Source: Cytophagales bacterium UBA2561
Lineage (GTDB): Bacteria; Bacteroidota; Bacteroidia; Cytophagales; Thermoflexibacteraceae
Length of the DNA stretch: 64,000 nt
NCBI GenBank assembly: GCA_002340355.1
Contig: DDLX01000018.1
Coordinates: forward strand, 186,001-250,000
Direction of reading: 5' to 3'
In this document: positions 55,601 to 63,744 of the stretch, in pieces
How the letters are laid out: every line of letters begins with the position of its first letter
Position numbering within the stretch: position 1 is the first letter of the stretch
The notes under the pieces: generated by a model
Databases searched by the model: none
The model's input: the letters and a program-made list of their open reading frames with translations, nothing else
What the model was told of the DNA's origin: nothing
Made by a program: the position numbers and the translations under genes

Positions 55601-56064
55601 CACATTTGGAGCAAAAAGACCCTCTTTTGATTTATAAGTTTGAGGCATTTGAGTTGTTCAAGGATTTTCAGGCATATCTGAATGAGGAGGCTATTTCATT
55701 TTTGGCAAAAGCAAGTATTTATGTTGAACAACCTACGACTTCTCAAGCACCACCTCGTCCACCTGTTCGGGAAGCTCCTCGTCCAACTTCTACACGAAGC
55801 AAACGTCCTGCTCAAACAAAACGTGATAAGATTCAAGCTTCGAAAGCTGAAGCTCAATCCGCTTTAAGTACTCAAAGCGATAACGAAAAAGTTGCACCTA
55901 CTCAGAAAGAAGAAGTAACACGACCAATTGTTAAAACCAAATTACCGAATCGAAACGCAAAAGTTTCGGTACGTTATCCAGATGGTACAATCAAAAGAGA
56001 TGTCAAATTCAAGAAAGTTGAGGCAGATTTCAGAGAGGGACGTTGCGTTTTATTAAATACGTAA
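52651..56064 (+). CDS. secA: Preprotein translocase subunit SecA
   Basis: ATPase motor that pushes preproteins through SecYEG. The 1137-residue chain has the Walker A region GMVLHAGKIAEMATGEGKTL near 194, the DEVDSVLIDDART box, the second-domain IATNMAGRGTDIKL and the QLRGRAGRQGD box. An insertion near residues 360-500 with low similarity to short SecA (around KKTLANGQDSDDGALALF) is normal for Bacteroidota and explains the length. The C-terminal tail is charged and Pro-rich, without the Cys-rich zinc motif of E. coli SecA. I take the ATG at 52651; an in-frame TTG at 52627 is less likely. A terminator follows at 56069. Confidence 0.98.
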   Translation: MLDRITRGLAKVFGTKSDKDLKILRPRVAQINKEYARLTSISDDDLRHKTIEFKEHISSQLIDIEEEMQNLRTQVANNPEMDIEEKDAIFTQVDKLEEKHDERLEEVLDDILPQAFAVIKETARRFTENQKLVVTTTDHDRMIAEERQGVIIEGDKAIWENKWTAAGTEITWNMVHYDVQLIGGMVLHAGKIAEMATGEGKTLVSTLPAYLNALVGKGVHLVTVNDYLAKRDSEWMAPLFEFHGMTIDCIDKHQPNSELRRKAYQADITYGTNNEFGFDYLRDNMSREVEELVQRKHHFAMVDEVDSVLIDDARTPLIISGPVARGNDQEEFEMLKPRVVRLLDAQRKYVQKQLVTAKKTLANGQDSDDGALALFRAYRGLPKSKPLIKFLGESGIRQKMQKTENYYLQDNSRMMPEADEPLYFTIDEKRNSIDLTEKGLNLITRTGEDENFFVLPDIGVELAKVDNNTELDAQQKLTEKDKVIGEYEAKAKRIHHLTQLLKAYTLFEKDIDYIIEEEKVKIVDEQTGRTMEGRRYSDGLHQALEAKESVKIEDATQTYATVTLQNYFRMYHKLSGMTGTAETEEGEFLEIYELDVVVIPTNKPIARDDREDQVYKTTREKFNAVVEEIQDLTSQGRPVLVGTTSVEISETLSRSLRMRKIDHQVLNAKQHAREADVVANAGLPGVVTIATNMAGRGTDIKLHPDSKAAGGLAIVGTERHESRRVDRQLRGRAGRQGDVGSSQFFVSLEDNLMRLFGSDKMAKIMDRLGLEEGEVIQHSMITKSIERAQKKVEENNFGSRKRLLEYDDVMNKQRNVIYKRRRNALHGERLSLDIMTMFYEVVEDLYDSYIADAKEFKMNALTNLGLELDHKEFEGRNRDEVVEELYDKAYGHYLAKNEALAKELNAGLLRIREQEGDRIKLVAVPFTDGKRRIDIPCELDTAIESEGRALMQSMEQNITLAIIDQLWKEHLRDMDDLRQQVSFSHLEQKDPLLIYKFEAFELFKDFQAYLNEEAISFLAKASIYVEQPTTSQAPPRPPVREAPRPTSTRSKRPAQTKRDKIQASKAEAQSALSTQSDNEKVAPTQKEEVTRPIVKTKLPNRNAKVSVRYPDGTIKRDVKFKKVEADFREGRCVLLNT

Positions 56065-56068
56065 TCAA

Positions 56069-56101
56069 TCTTTGGCAAGGTCTTGAGGGCTTTGCCAAAG
56101 A
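56069..56101 (+). terminator. secA terminator
   Basis: Stem TCTTTGGCAA / TTGCCAAAGA with a 13-nt loop, then ATATTTTC, right after the secA stop. Confidence 0.8.
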
Positions 56102-56121
56102 TATTTTCTATTCCGTAAAAA

Positions 56122-56907
56122 ATGGATAAAATTTCGATTATTACCGTTACTTTCAATGCTGAAGATGTTCTCGAAAGAACCCTCCAAAATATTTTTCAAC
56201 AAACTTATCCCAACCTTGAAATTATATTAATAGATGGGAAATCCACAGATAATACGCTGAAAATCATTAAGAAATATGAAAATAAAATTGATTTTTGGCT
56301 CAGTGAACCCGATAAAGGAATTTACGATGCCATGAATAAAGGTATCCAAAAAGTAACAGGAGACTGGGTCAATTTTATGAATGCTGGGGATATTTTTGTT
56401 TCGAAACAAGCCATCGAAAAAACCTTCCAAAATATTCCCAAAAATATGGATGTGGTTTATGGAAATTATCAAATTAGTTATCAAAACTTTCAAAAATTCA
56501 AAAAAGTCCCTGCTGATTTGCAAAACTTTTATCAAGGAATGTCACTAAATCACCAAAGTATTTTTATTAAAAAAACAACCATTCAAGATTTTTTATTCAA
56601 TTTAAAATATTCATTAGCAGGAGATTATGAACAATTGTGTCGCCTTATCCAAGCCAATAAAAAATTTCATTATTCAGATGTGACCATTGCAGATTTTGCG
56701 GATGGCGGCGCATCGGCTACCCAAAAAGTCCGATACTTAAAACAAGTTCAAGAAATTTCAGCCCAATTTTTCCCTGAGTTCACACAAAACGAACAGCATT
56801 TTCGGCAAAAAATTCAACAAACTCAACAACTCGAGAAGTTAAAATCAATCTTGTCAGTTCCCATCTTTGAAGGACTCATGCGTCTCAAAAATCAATTGAA
56901 AAAATGA
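56122..56907 (+). CDS. Family 2 glycosyltransferase
   Basis: 261-residue GT-A-fold enzyme, probably cytoplasmic or peripheral. The nucleotide-sugar site ISIITVTFNAEDVLERTL is at the N-terminus, the DGKSTDNT motif follows near residue 33, and the metal-binding region reads NFMNAGDIFVS near 90 (an AGD in place of DxD, as in related WcaE-like transferases). A second acidic motif is in DYEQLCRLI. Donor and acceptor are unknown; a role in surface polysaccharide is likely. It lies 57 bp downstream of secA but after a terminator, so it has its own expression. Confidence 0.88.
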   Translation: MDKISIITVTFNAEDVLERTLQNIFQQTYPNLEIILIDGKSTDNTLKIIKKYENKIDFWLSEPDKGIYDAMNKGIQKVTGDWVNFMNAGDIFVSKQAIEKTFQNIPKNMDVVYGNYQISYQNFQKFKKVPADLQNFYQGMSLNHQSIFIKKTTIQDFLFNLKYSLAGDYEQLCRLIQANKKFHYSDVTIADFADGGASATQKVRYLKQVQEISAQFFPEFTQNEQHFRQKIQQTQQLEKLKSILSVPIFEGLMRLKNQLKK

Positions 56908-57001
56908 ATTAGAATCTCTAAGTTTTTAATCATTTTCCTTTGTAAAAAATTATGTAATTTTGTCATCTGAAATCATGGAATAAGTAGAAAATCATAAAAA
57001 A

Positions 57002-57619
57002 ATGGCATTAAAAACGGTAGTCAAGGTAAGTGGCATAACTAATCTGAGTGATGCTCGTTATTGTGCAGGAATGGGAGTTGAATTTCTGGGCTTTTCACCT
57101 GAGCCTAATACTCCGCATTTTACTGAACTATCGAAATATAAAGAAATAATTGGCTGGGTATCAGGAATTAAGTTCGTAGGAGAATTGACAAAATTTCCTC
57201 CAAATAATTTATCGGAATATAATTTTGATGCGCTACAAATCAATAATATTACTTTACTCCCTGTCCTTAAGAAATTTGAAAAACCTATATTTTTAGAGGT
57301 CAATTTGATACAAAAAACAGATATACCAGCATTTGAAAAAACAGCCCAGAAATATAAAAATGATGTTAGTTATTTTTTACTAAAATCTACGGAATTACCT
57401 ATTGATGAAGTGACTGAAACACTCAAAAAATTATGTGCTGAATTTCCAATTATTCTTGATTTTGAGGGTATAACACCTGAAAATACAAGCGAAATTCTCC
57501 GCAAAATTCAACCTAAAGGAGTTGGTTTACAAGGTGGAGAAGAAGTTAGTCCAGGACTTCGAGATTTTGAAGGACTAGCAGATATGTTAGAAGCTCTCGA
57601 AGAGGAAGAAGTTTGGTAA
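57002..57619 (+). CDS. TrpF-like (phosphoribosylanthranilate isomerase-related) protein, non-canonical
   Basis: 205-residue TIM-barrel protein. The start KVSGITNLSDARYCAGMGVE aligns with the K-I-C-G-I-T start of phosphoribosylanthranilate isomerase, and the LGF strand, EVNLIQ and ILDFEGITPEN follow in order. The catalytic Cys is replaced by Ser (Ser10), and the phosphate-binding end reads GVGLQGGEEVSPGLRDF instead of the canonical VSSGVE-type motif. It is not in a trp operon; neighbours are a glycosyltransferase and tRNA-Arg. It is probably a paralogue with another substrate or no PRAI activity. A possible -7 box TAATTTTG lies at 56955. Confidence 0.8.
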   Translation: MALKTVVKVSGITNLSDARYCAGMGVEFLGFSPEPNTPHFTELSKYKEIIGWVSGIKFVGELTKFPPNNLSEYNFDALQINNITLLPVLKKFEKPIFLEVNLIQKTDIPAFEKTAQKYKNDVSYFLLKSTELPIDEVTETLKKLCAEFPIILDFEGITPENTSEILRKIQPKGVGLQGGEEVSPGLRDFEGLADMLEALEEEEVW

Positions 57620-57636
57620 AATACAGTCAAAAAATT

Positions 57637-57708
57637 GTCCCCGTAGTTCAATGGATAGAATAGAAGTTTCCTAAACTTTTGATACAGGTTCGATTCCTGT
57701 CGGGGATA
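57637..57708 (+). tRNA. tRNA-Arg (CCT)
   Basis: 72 nt; acceptor GTCCCCG / CGGGGAT, D arm with AGTTCAATGGAT, anticodon stem GAAGT / ACTTT with loop TTCCTAA giving anticodon CCU (reads AGG), T arm CAGGTTCGATTCCTG. Begins 17 bp after the TrpF-like gene, with which it may be co-transcribed. Not identical to any other tRNA in the window. Confidence 0.95.
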
Positions 57709-57733
57709 CTCAATAAACTGATAGTCAATTATT

Positions 57734-59530
57734 TCAATCCATCATTTGTAACTGAATGAGATTTTGGTATGTCCCATCTGGAATACGAATTAATTCCTCA
57801 TGCGTTCCTAATTCCGTAATTTGTCCTTTTTCCAAAACATAAATGCAGTCCGCTTCCCGAACCGTTGCCAAACGATGAGCAATGATAATTGTGGAGCGAT
57901 TTTTCATTAATTTTTCTAAGGCTTCCTGTACCAAAAACTCGGATTCAGCATCTAAAGAACTAGTTGCTTCATCCAAGACCAAAATAGCAGGATTTTTCAA
58001 AATTGCACGAGCAATCGCAATGCGTTGGCGTTGTCCACCTGAAAGTTTTACACCTCGTTCACCTACAATAGTTTCAAATTTATCAGGAAATTGTTCAATA
58101 AATTTTAAGGCATTGGCTTTTCGAGCAGCTGCTTCAATTTCTTCAAAAGTAGCATCAGGTTTCCCATAACGGATATTTTCAGTAATTGTGCCACCAAATA
58201 ACAAAACTTCTTGCGGAACAATCCCAATATTCGCTCGATAATCTTTCAAATCAAAATTTAAAATATTGTTTCTATCTACCTGAATTTCACCTGAATCTGA
58301 TTCATAAAGTCGTAATAAAAGCTGAATAATTGTTGATTTTCCTGCTCCACTTTCTCCGACTAAAGCAATTTTTCTACCTTGCTTCAATTCAAAAGAAACT
58401 CCTTTCAAAACTTCCACTTCCTTACGAGTAGGATACGAAAATTGAATGTTTTTGAAAACAACATTTCCTGATAATTTCAGACCATTTCTTCGAATTAAAC
58501 TCTTGTTTTCCAGATTTTTATCTAATTCATCAGAGATTTCTAAAAGCTCCGAAATTCGTTCCGAAGCCCCAATAGCACTTTGAATTTGTCCGTAAGAATT
58601 TCCCAACCCTCCAATTGAACCAGCAATGAAAATAGTATATAAAACAAAGGAAACTAATTCACCTACTTGCAAACTACCCTCTTGAACCAAAACAGTTCCA
58701 AACCAAAGCACTGCCGTAATTGCTCCTAACATCGCAAAAATGATGAACGAAATAAAAAGCCCTCGATAATTTGCTGATTTTAAAGCAAATATAACCATAC
58801 TTTCAAGGGCATTTTTGTAACGTTGGGCTTCATAATTTTCATTTGTAAAAGATTTAACTGTTCCAATTGCCTGTAAGGTTTCTTCAACAATGACATTAGC
58901 TTCGGCTAATTTATCTTGTTTTTGTTTGGATAATTTACGGATAAATCGCCCAAAAAATAGTGCCGCTAATGCCAAAATCGGTACAATTGCCAACATGAAA
59001 AAAGTCAATTTTGGGGTTTTCACAAACAAAATCGTAATACCAAAAAGAAGGGTCAGAATTTCCCGAACAAATTGCGCCAAAACAATCGAAAAAGTATCCT
59101 GCAAAAGTGTTACATCGGCTGTAATTCGACTGGTTAATTCTCCTGTTCGGCGAGTATCAAAAAACGACATCGGTAAAGCTGTTAGTTTTTGATACATGGC
59201 TTGTCGAATATCTGCCATTGCGGGCTCACTCACTTTAGCAAAAAAATAAACCCGAAAAAAGGAAAAAATAGTTTGTAAACTTAGTATCGCAAACAAAGTC
59301 AAAATAATTTGAGAAATGCTTCTAAACTCCACTAAATCAAGTACTTTAATTCGCTTTCCACTTGCTGTATCAATCAATGCTCCTGATAATTCGGGAAAAG
59401 CCAACAAGACCGAACTTGAAATGAATAAACAGATTAATCCTGCCAAAAAATGATGTTTATACGGCAAAACAAATCGATAAATACCGAGCAATTGACGAAC
59501 TCCCGTCCGATTGAGTGGTTTTGATTTCAT
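57734..59530 (-). CDS. ABC exporter, MsbA/lipid-flippase type
   Basis: Half-transporter with six transmembrane helices (residues about 20-310) fused to an ATPase domain; it works as a dimer. The Walker A motif GESGAGKST is near residue 390, the signature LSGGQRQRIAIARAIL near 490 and Walker B ILVLDEATSSLD near 520; the family's coupling-helix region is present in the membrane part. The 598 residues and the sequence of the NBD fit MsbA-like or multidrug exporters; lipid A flipping is the usual guess in this phylum but is not proven. It is convergent with tRNA-Arg and divergent from the GH3-like gene. Confidence 0.92.
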   Translation of the reverse strand: MKSKPLNRTGVRQLLGIYRFVLPYKHHFLAGLICLFISSSVLLAFPELSGALIDTASGKRIKVLDLVEFRSISQIILTLFAILSLQTIFSFFRVYFFAKVSEPAMADIRQAMYQKLTALPMSFFDTRRTGELTSRITADVTLLQDTFSIVLAQFVREILTLLFGITILFVKTPKLTFFMLAIVPILALAALFFGRFIRKLSKQKQDKLAEANVIVEETLQAIGTVKSFTNENYEAQRYKNALESMVIFALKSANYRGLFISFIIFAMLGAITAVLWFGTVLVQEGSLQVGELVSFVLYTIFIAGSIGGLGNSYGQIQSAIGASERISELLEISDELDKNLENKSLIRRNGLKLSGNVVFKNIQFSYPTRKEVEVLKGVSFELKQGRKIALVGESGAGKSTIIQLLLRLYESDSGEIQVDRNNILNFDLKDYRANIGIVPQEVLLFGGTITENIRYGKPDATFEEIEAAARKANALKFIEQFPDKFETIVGERGVKLSGGQRQRIAIARAILKNPAILVLDEATSSLDAESEFLVQEALEKLMKNRSTIIIAHRLATVREADCIYVLEKGQITELGTHEELIRIPDGTYQNLIQLQMMD

Positions 59531-59636
59531 GGTTTATATTTATAGCAAAAATTTTATATTACAATACCTAAAAGTACTATTTTCTGTCCTTCAATTGGGT
59601 AACTGTTGTGATTTATGTTTTTTTGCTCAAAAAGCC

Positions 59637-59644
59637 TACTTTTG
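59637..59644 (+). promoter_or_regulatory. Candidate -7 box of the GH3-like gene
   Basis: TACTTTTG, matching TAnnTTTG, 53 bp before the ATG at 59697. The nearest TTG gives an 11-nt spacer, so the -33 box is uncertain. Confidence 0.4.
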
Positions 59645-59696
59645 TAGCTAAAATCGCCCAAATCCTGAAACTTTAAGAAATCAAACCCTTCCTTAC

Positions 59697-61220
59697 ATGA
59701 GCCTTTTTAGTGCGACTATTGCCCAAATTTTGAAGCGAGTAATGCGTGGACGAATGCGCCAAATTGAGCGTTTTATGAATCGCCCGCATGATGTCCAACA
59801 AACAACCCTCGAAAATCTCCTTGAGTTTTCCAAAAATACCGAATGGGGTAAAAAATATGGATATACCGATATTCAAAATGCCGAACAATTCGCCCAACGA
59901 GTCCCGATTTCGGCTTATGAAGACCTCTTTCCTTACATTGAGCGGTGCATGAAAGGCGAACAAAATGTCTTGTGGGCTTCCAATATTGATTGTTTCTCAA
60001 AGTCTTCGGGGACAACCAATGCCCGAAGTAAGTTTATTCCCGTTTCTGCCGAAGCCTTTGAGCATTGCCACTACAAAGGCGGAAAAGATTTACTTTGTTT
60101 ATATCTCCAAAATTATCCTAATAGTGAAGCTATGTTAGGGAAAGCCATTGGAGTCGGTGGTACTTATCAACAAAATCATTTAAATCCTGAAACTTATTAC
60201 GGGGATATTTCGGCATTATTAATGAAAAATTTGCCGATTTGGGCGGAATACTTACGTACTCCTACGCTTGAGGTCGCATTAATGGATGAATGGGAAGAAA
60301 AAATTGAAAAAATGGCTCAAATGACTGCTAAAGAGAATGTTACTAACTTTTCAGGTGTGCCTACTTGGACGATTTTTTTAATTAAAAAAGTATTAGAATA
60401 TACAGGAAAATCATCTATTTTGGAAGTGTGGCCCAATTTGGAAGTCTTTTTTCATGGGGCGGTCGCTTTTGGTCCTTATCGAAAATTATTCAAAGAACTT
60501 ATTCCTTCCTCCCAAATGAATTATATGGAAGTTTACAATGCTTCCGAAGGATTTTTTGGGATGCAAGATTTGAAGGATTCGGAAGAAATGTTATTGATGT
60601 TGGATTATGGAGTTTATTACGAGTTTATTCCGATGTCAGAAATTGATAAGGAAAATCCGAAAACTATCCGCTTAGATGAGGTACAATTGGATAAAAATTA
60701 TGCTTTAATCATTACGACCAATTCGGGACTTTGGCGATATAAAATTGGGGATACGGTTAAATTTACTTCACTTGCACCTTATCGCATCAAAATTTCGGGA
60801 CGTACCAAACATTTTATCAATGCCTTTGGCGAAGAGGTCATTATTGAAAATGCTGATTTAGCCATTCGGACGGCTTGCGAAAAAACCGATGCTGTGATGA
60901 ATGACTATACGGCAGCTCCTGTTTATATCGGCAAAGATAGTCGAGGAGGGCATGAATGGATTATTGAATTTGAAAAAATGCCCACTGATTTACAGCAATT
61001 TACTGAGGTTTTAGATACTAAGTTGCGAGAAGTTAATTCAGACTATGATGCCAAACGTCACCGAGAAATTGCTCTAGTTGAGCCAGTTATTCATGGGGTT
61101 TCAAAAGGTACTTTTTATGAATGGATGAAAAAAAGAGGCAAACTTGGAGGGCAGAATAAAGTCCCTCGTTTATCGAATTCAAGAGAATATGTAGATGATA
61201 TTTTGAAGATGTTAAAATAA
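59697..61220 (+). CDS. GH3 auxin-responsive promoter family protein (acyl-adenylating enzyme)
   Basis: 507-residue member of the ANL superfamily related to plant GH3 enzymes that join amino acids to hormone carboxylates. The ATP-binding SSGTTNARSKFIPVS motif (after CFSKSSGTT) is at about residue 103, followed by GVPTWTIFLIKK, the YNASEGFFGMQD motif near 280 and GLWRYKIGDTVKFTS near 345. The C-terminal lid region (SGRTKHFINAFGEEVIIENA) is complete. Bacterial homologues are common in Bacteroidota, but their substrates are unknown. Divergent from the ABC exporter; ends in a terminator. Confidence 0.9.
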   Translation: MSLFSATIAQILKRVMRGRMRQIERFMNRPHDVQQTTLENLLEFSKNTEWGKKYGYTDIQNAEQFAQRVPISAYEDLFPYIERCMKGEQNVLWASNIDCFSKSSGTTNARSKFIPVSAEAFEHCHYKGGKDLLCLYLQNYPNSEAMLGKAIGVGGTYQQNHLNPETYYGDISALLMKNLPIWAEYLRTPTLEVALMDEWEEKIEKMAQMTAKENVTNFSGVPTWTIFLIKKVLEYTGKSSILEVWPNLEVFFHGAVAFGPYRKLFKELIPSSQMNYMEVYNASEGFFGMQDLKDSEEMLLMLDYGVYYEFIPMSEIDKENPKTIRLDEVQLDKNYALIITTNSGLWRYKIGDTVKFTSLAPYRIKISGRTKHFINAFGEEVIIENADLAIRTACEKTDAVMNDYTAAPVYIGKDSRGGHEWIIEFEKMPTDLQQFTEVLDTKLREVNSDYDAKRHREIALVEPVIHGVSKGTFYEWMKKRGKLGGQNKVPRLSNSREYVDDILKMLK

Positions 61221-61235
61221 TTTTAGTTTAAAAAT

Positions 61236-61262
61236 GCTCATAGGGTTTAGAAGCCTATGAGC
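61236..61262 (+). terminator. Terminator of the GH3-like gene
   Basis: Perfect stem GCTCATAGG / CCTATGAGC with a 9-nt loop. The sequence that follows (GTTAAAATATTGATTTTCAT) resembles the inner block of the hairpin repeats at 105-228 and 26302-26487. Confidence 0.7.
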
Positions 61263-61286
61263 GTTAAAATATTGATTTTCATAAAT

Positions 61287-62129
61287 TTAATTTCCTTGTA
61301 AGACCGTCAAAATTGAATTTTCCTTCAAAATAGGTTTCAAGGTTTCATAAGGCACTAAAACACTTTGTGCGCCAGCCACATAAGGAGCAACTTGATAAGG
61401 AGCAAAAATAACCTCGAGTCCTTCTTTTTTGATTTCAAAAAGGGTATAATTTTCAGGATTTACAGGATCAGTGCCATCTTCAATAGTGTTTTCATCTGAC
61501 CCAATTTCGTCCATTCGTTTTAATAATTCAGTTTTACAATACGGCGCAATAATTTTCAAGAAGTCGGCATTTTCTTGAAATAAATCCTTCATTTCCAAAT
61601 TTTTAACCAAGCGAGCATCATAATTAAAGATTTTGAAAGCAGGCATTCCATGTGCGCCCCCTGTATAATAATAAGAATTGATTTCAAGACTCAGAAAATC
61701 AGTTGTTTGTGTCAATATTTTGTAATTTATATCCAAAGCCATCTCTAAAGGACGAAAATAACTACTCTCTTCTTGCGCCACTTTTTCAATTTTAGTCTCA
61801 CCATTTGCCGAAATGGGTTGCCCACCTTCAGCAATAAAAGCCTTCTCAGCACGATTAATATAGTTTCGAATCGCTTCATTTAGCTTTGCTTGAGCGGTTG
61901 AATTTGCCCAGCCATCAATTTGAGGATAAATAATATCAATTTTAGAGCTTGCTTGTGCAAACGTTTCATTCGTTTCCTGAATTTGATATTCAAACTTAGT
62001 TTCAGCATTGATTTTTGTTTCAAGAACTTGAATGTCTTTTTTAGAACTAAGATTTTGTTCTGATTTGCAAGAGAATAACCCACTTACTAATAATCCGACA
62101 AAAATAAGAGGAATGAAATTTCGGTTCAT
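61287..62129 (-). CDS. DUF4163/DUF3298 lipoprotein
   Basis: 280-residue lipoprotein (lipobox LFSC, Cys about 21). The N-terminal part has the DUF4163 region (IDIIYPQIDGWANSTAQAKLN); the C-terminal DUF3298 region includes SLEINSYYYTGGAHGMP, FNYDARLVKNLEMKDLF and VIFAPYQVAPYVAG, matching RsiV-like periplasmic domains, which in Bacillus bind lysozyme in an anti-sigma factor. Here no sigma-factor partner and no membrane helix are seen, so it is probably a free periplasmic or outer-membrane-anchored form. Confidence 0.85.
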   Translation of the reverse strand: MNRNFIPLIFVGLLVSGLFSCKSEQNLSSKKDIQVLETKINAETKFEYQIQETNETFAQASSKIDIIYPQIDGWANSTAQAKLNEAIRNYINRAEKAFIAEGGQPISANGETKIEKVAQEESSYFRPLEMALDINYKILTQTTDFLSLEINSYYYTGGAHGMPAFKIFNYDARLVKNLEMKDLFQENADFLKIIAPYCKTELLKRMDEIGSDENTIEDGTDPVNPENYTLFEIKKEGLEVIFAPYQVAPYVAGAQSVLVPYETLKPILKENSILTVLQGN

Positions 62130-62277
62130 AGATTTGAAAAATCAGTGATGTTTATTCAAAAATTTAATTTCGGGAAAGTACAAAAAAGTAAATTAAAATA
62201 AACGATTGTATTCAGAAAAACGAAATAGAGAAGGAAAAAATTGTTAAAGGAAGGAAATCGGGAGATTAAATAAAGAG

Positions 62278-62348
62278 AGGTTGCGAGCGGATTCGAACCG
62301 CTGTACGAGCTTTTGCAGAGCTCTGCCTAGCCCCTCGGCCACGCAACC
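62278..62348 (-). tRNA. tRNA-Cys (GCA)
   Basis: 71 nt on the minus strand; acceptor GGTTGCG / CGCAACC, D arm, anticodon stem GAGCT / AGCTC with loop CTGCAAA giving anticodon GCA, T arm with GGTTCGAATCC, discriminator U. A good promoter lies 30 bp upstream. Confidence 0.96.
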
Positions 62349-62377
62349 TTTTAGATTATTCCTTGATTTTGGAGTTG

Positions 62378-62408
62378 CAAAGGTAGTACTTTCTGTTGAA
62401 TTATCAAA
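62378..62408 (-). promoter_or_regulatory. Promoter of tRNA-Cys
   Basis: On the minus strand: TTG (62406-62408), a 20-nt spacer, TACCTTTG (62378-62385). It has the same -7 octamer as the tRNA-Asp promoter. Transcription should begin near 62371. Confidence 0.75.
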
Positions 62409-62477
62409 TAATTTAATATTTTTTTAGAAAACATTTCATCTCAAGGTTGAAACTGACTCTATATTAATAAAATAAAC

Positions 62478-62502
62478 CCTTCATAAGTTGAATTTATGAA
62501 GG
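62478..62502 (-). terminator. Terminator of the sterol desaturase-family gene
   Basis: Stem CCTTCATAA / TTATGAAGG; on the minus strand it is followed by GTTTATTTTATT, 31 bp after the stop. Confidence 0.65.
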
Positions 62503-62532
62503 ATTTTCCTTTGAAAGCGAAGACTTAAATAG

Positions 62533-63576
62533 TTAAGCTACTACTTTTTTAGAAGTGTTTTCATATTTTTTACGTTCTTCAGGTGGCATTCCTTCCAACA
62601 TATCTTCCCGCGTTTTAAGCAATTCACCATAAGCTTTAGCTTCTTGAGCTTGTTTTGCAGTCATGGTCGAACCATCTTCACTCCAGCCTGGTTCTCCGAA
62701 AATATACATAAACCGACCTTTCCAAGTTTTTGCCTTTCGCACATCCCGAATAATATCCCGATATTCGTGAGAAACAATAATAAGTGGATTGTAAGAATCA
62801 GGTTCTTTCAGTACACCATAAATTGGTGGTTTATCTGGCTCGTTTTCTTGAAATGTACCAAATAATTTATCCCAGAAGATGAACATTCCGCCATGATTTC
62901 GATCTAAATATTCCAAATTACAGGCATGGTGAACTTGGTGTCGAATTGGCGTGTTGAAGATATAATCCAAAAAGCCTAGTCGTGGAACATAATGATTATG
63001 TAAGAAAAATTGATAAACTGAATTGATTGCCATTGCGGTAAAAATGGTAATCGGTTCAAATCCAACAATTGGCATCCAAATCCAGAAAATAGGCTTATAA
63101 AATAATGTAAACCAACCATTTCGGAAACCTGTCGCAAAATGATAATCTCTAGAAGAATGATGTACAATATGTGCTGCCCATAATACCCGAACTGTATGAC
63201 TAAATCGATGATGCCAATAAAAATTGAAATCATCCCAAAGAATTGCCATAAACCAAGCTAATGCTCCTATTCCAAATGACTCATAACCAAGTAGTTCTAA
63301 ACGAAAGGATTTCGTTAGTTCAAAAATAATTGTAAATAAAACTAACGAGTACATTTTTGCCAAAGGTCCTACAATTCCAGCTCCAAACCCCATCAATAAA
63401 CTCGAAACCGCATCTTTGGGCTTATACAAATCCGTTTGATTTTTCCAATGTACTGCAAAATCAACGGCAATAGTAAGCAAAAATATGGGTCCAAAAATTC
63501 GCATCACAGGTCCCGTATATACTGCATCATAGGGATTCCATGTGGTAAACTGTTCTAATATTGTTTCCAGATTCAT
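62533..63576 (-). CDS. Sterol desaturase / fatty acid hydroxylase family membrane protein
   Basis: 347-residue integral membrane di-iron enzyme. Hydrophobic helices lie at about 25-45, 60-95, 100-120 and 165-190. The His boxes are complete: HHRFSH, HIVHHSS and HQVHH (in IRHQVHHACN), the pattern that binds the two irons in C-4/C-5 sterol desaturases and fatty acid hydroxylases. Substrate is unknown. A cytoplasmic C-terminus of about 80 residues (from YGVLKEPDSYNPL) ends in a Lys/Glu-rich tail. Monocistronic, with a terminator at 62478. Confidence 0.92.
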   Translation of the reverse strand: MNLETILEQFTTWNPYDAVYTGPVMRIFGPIFLLTIAVDFAVHWKNQTDLYKPKDAVSSLLMGFGAGIVGPLAKMYSLVLFTIIFELTKSFRLELLGYESFGIGALAWFMAILWDDFNFYWHHRFSHTVRVLWAAHIVHHSSRDYHFATGFRNGWFTLFYKPIFWIWMPIVGFEPITIFTAMAINSVYQFFLHNHYVPRLGFLDYIFNTPIRHQVHHACNLEYLDRNHGGMFIFWDKLFGTFQENEPDKPPIYGVLKEPDSYNPLIIVSHEYRDIIRDVRKAKTWKGRFMYIFGEPGWSEDGSTMTAKQAQEAKAYGELLKTREDMLEGMPPEERKKYENTSKKVVA

Positions 63577-63744
63577 AAAACAAGGAGATTTGTGTAGTAA
63601 ATAAAAAAACTCATTCCCAAATAAGAGTTAAGATAAAACAAGTACAAAGATAAGTATGGGACAAACCTTGTCCTAAATAATTGCTGATTTTCTGTAAATT
63701 TGATGGGGTTTCGTTTCACAAATTTCTCTTAAAATTAAGATTCT

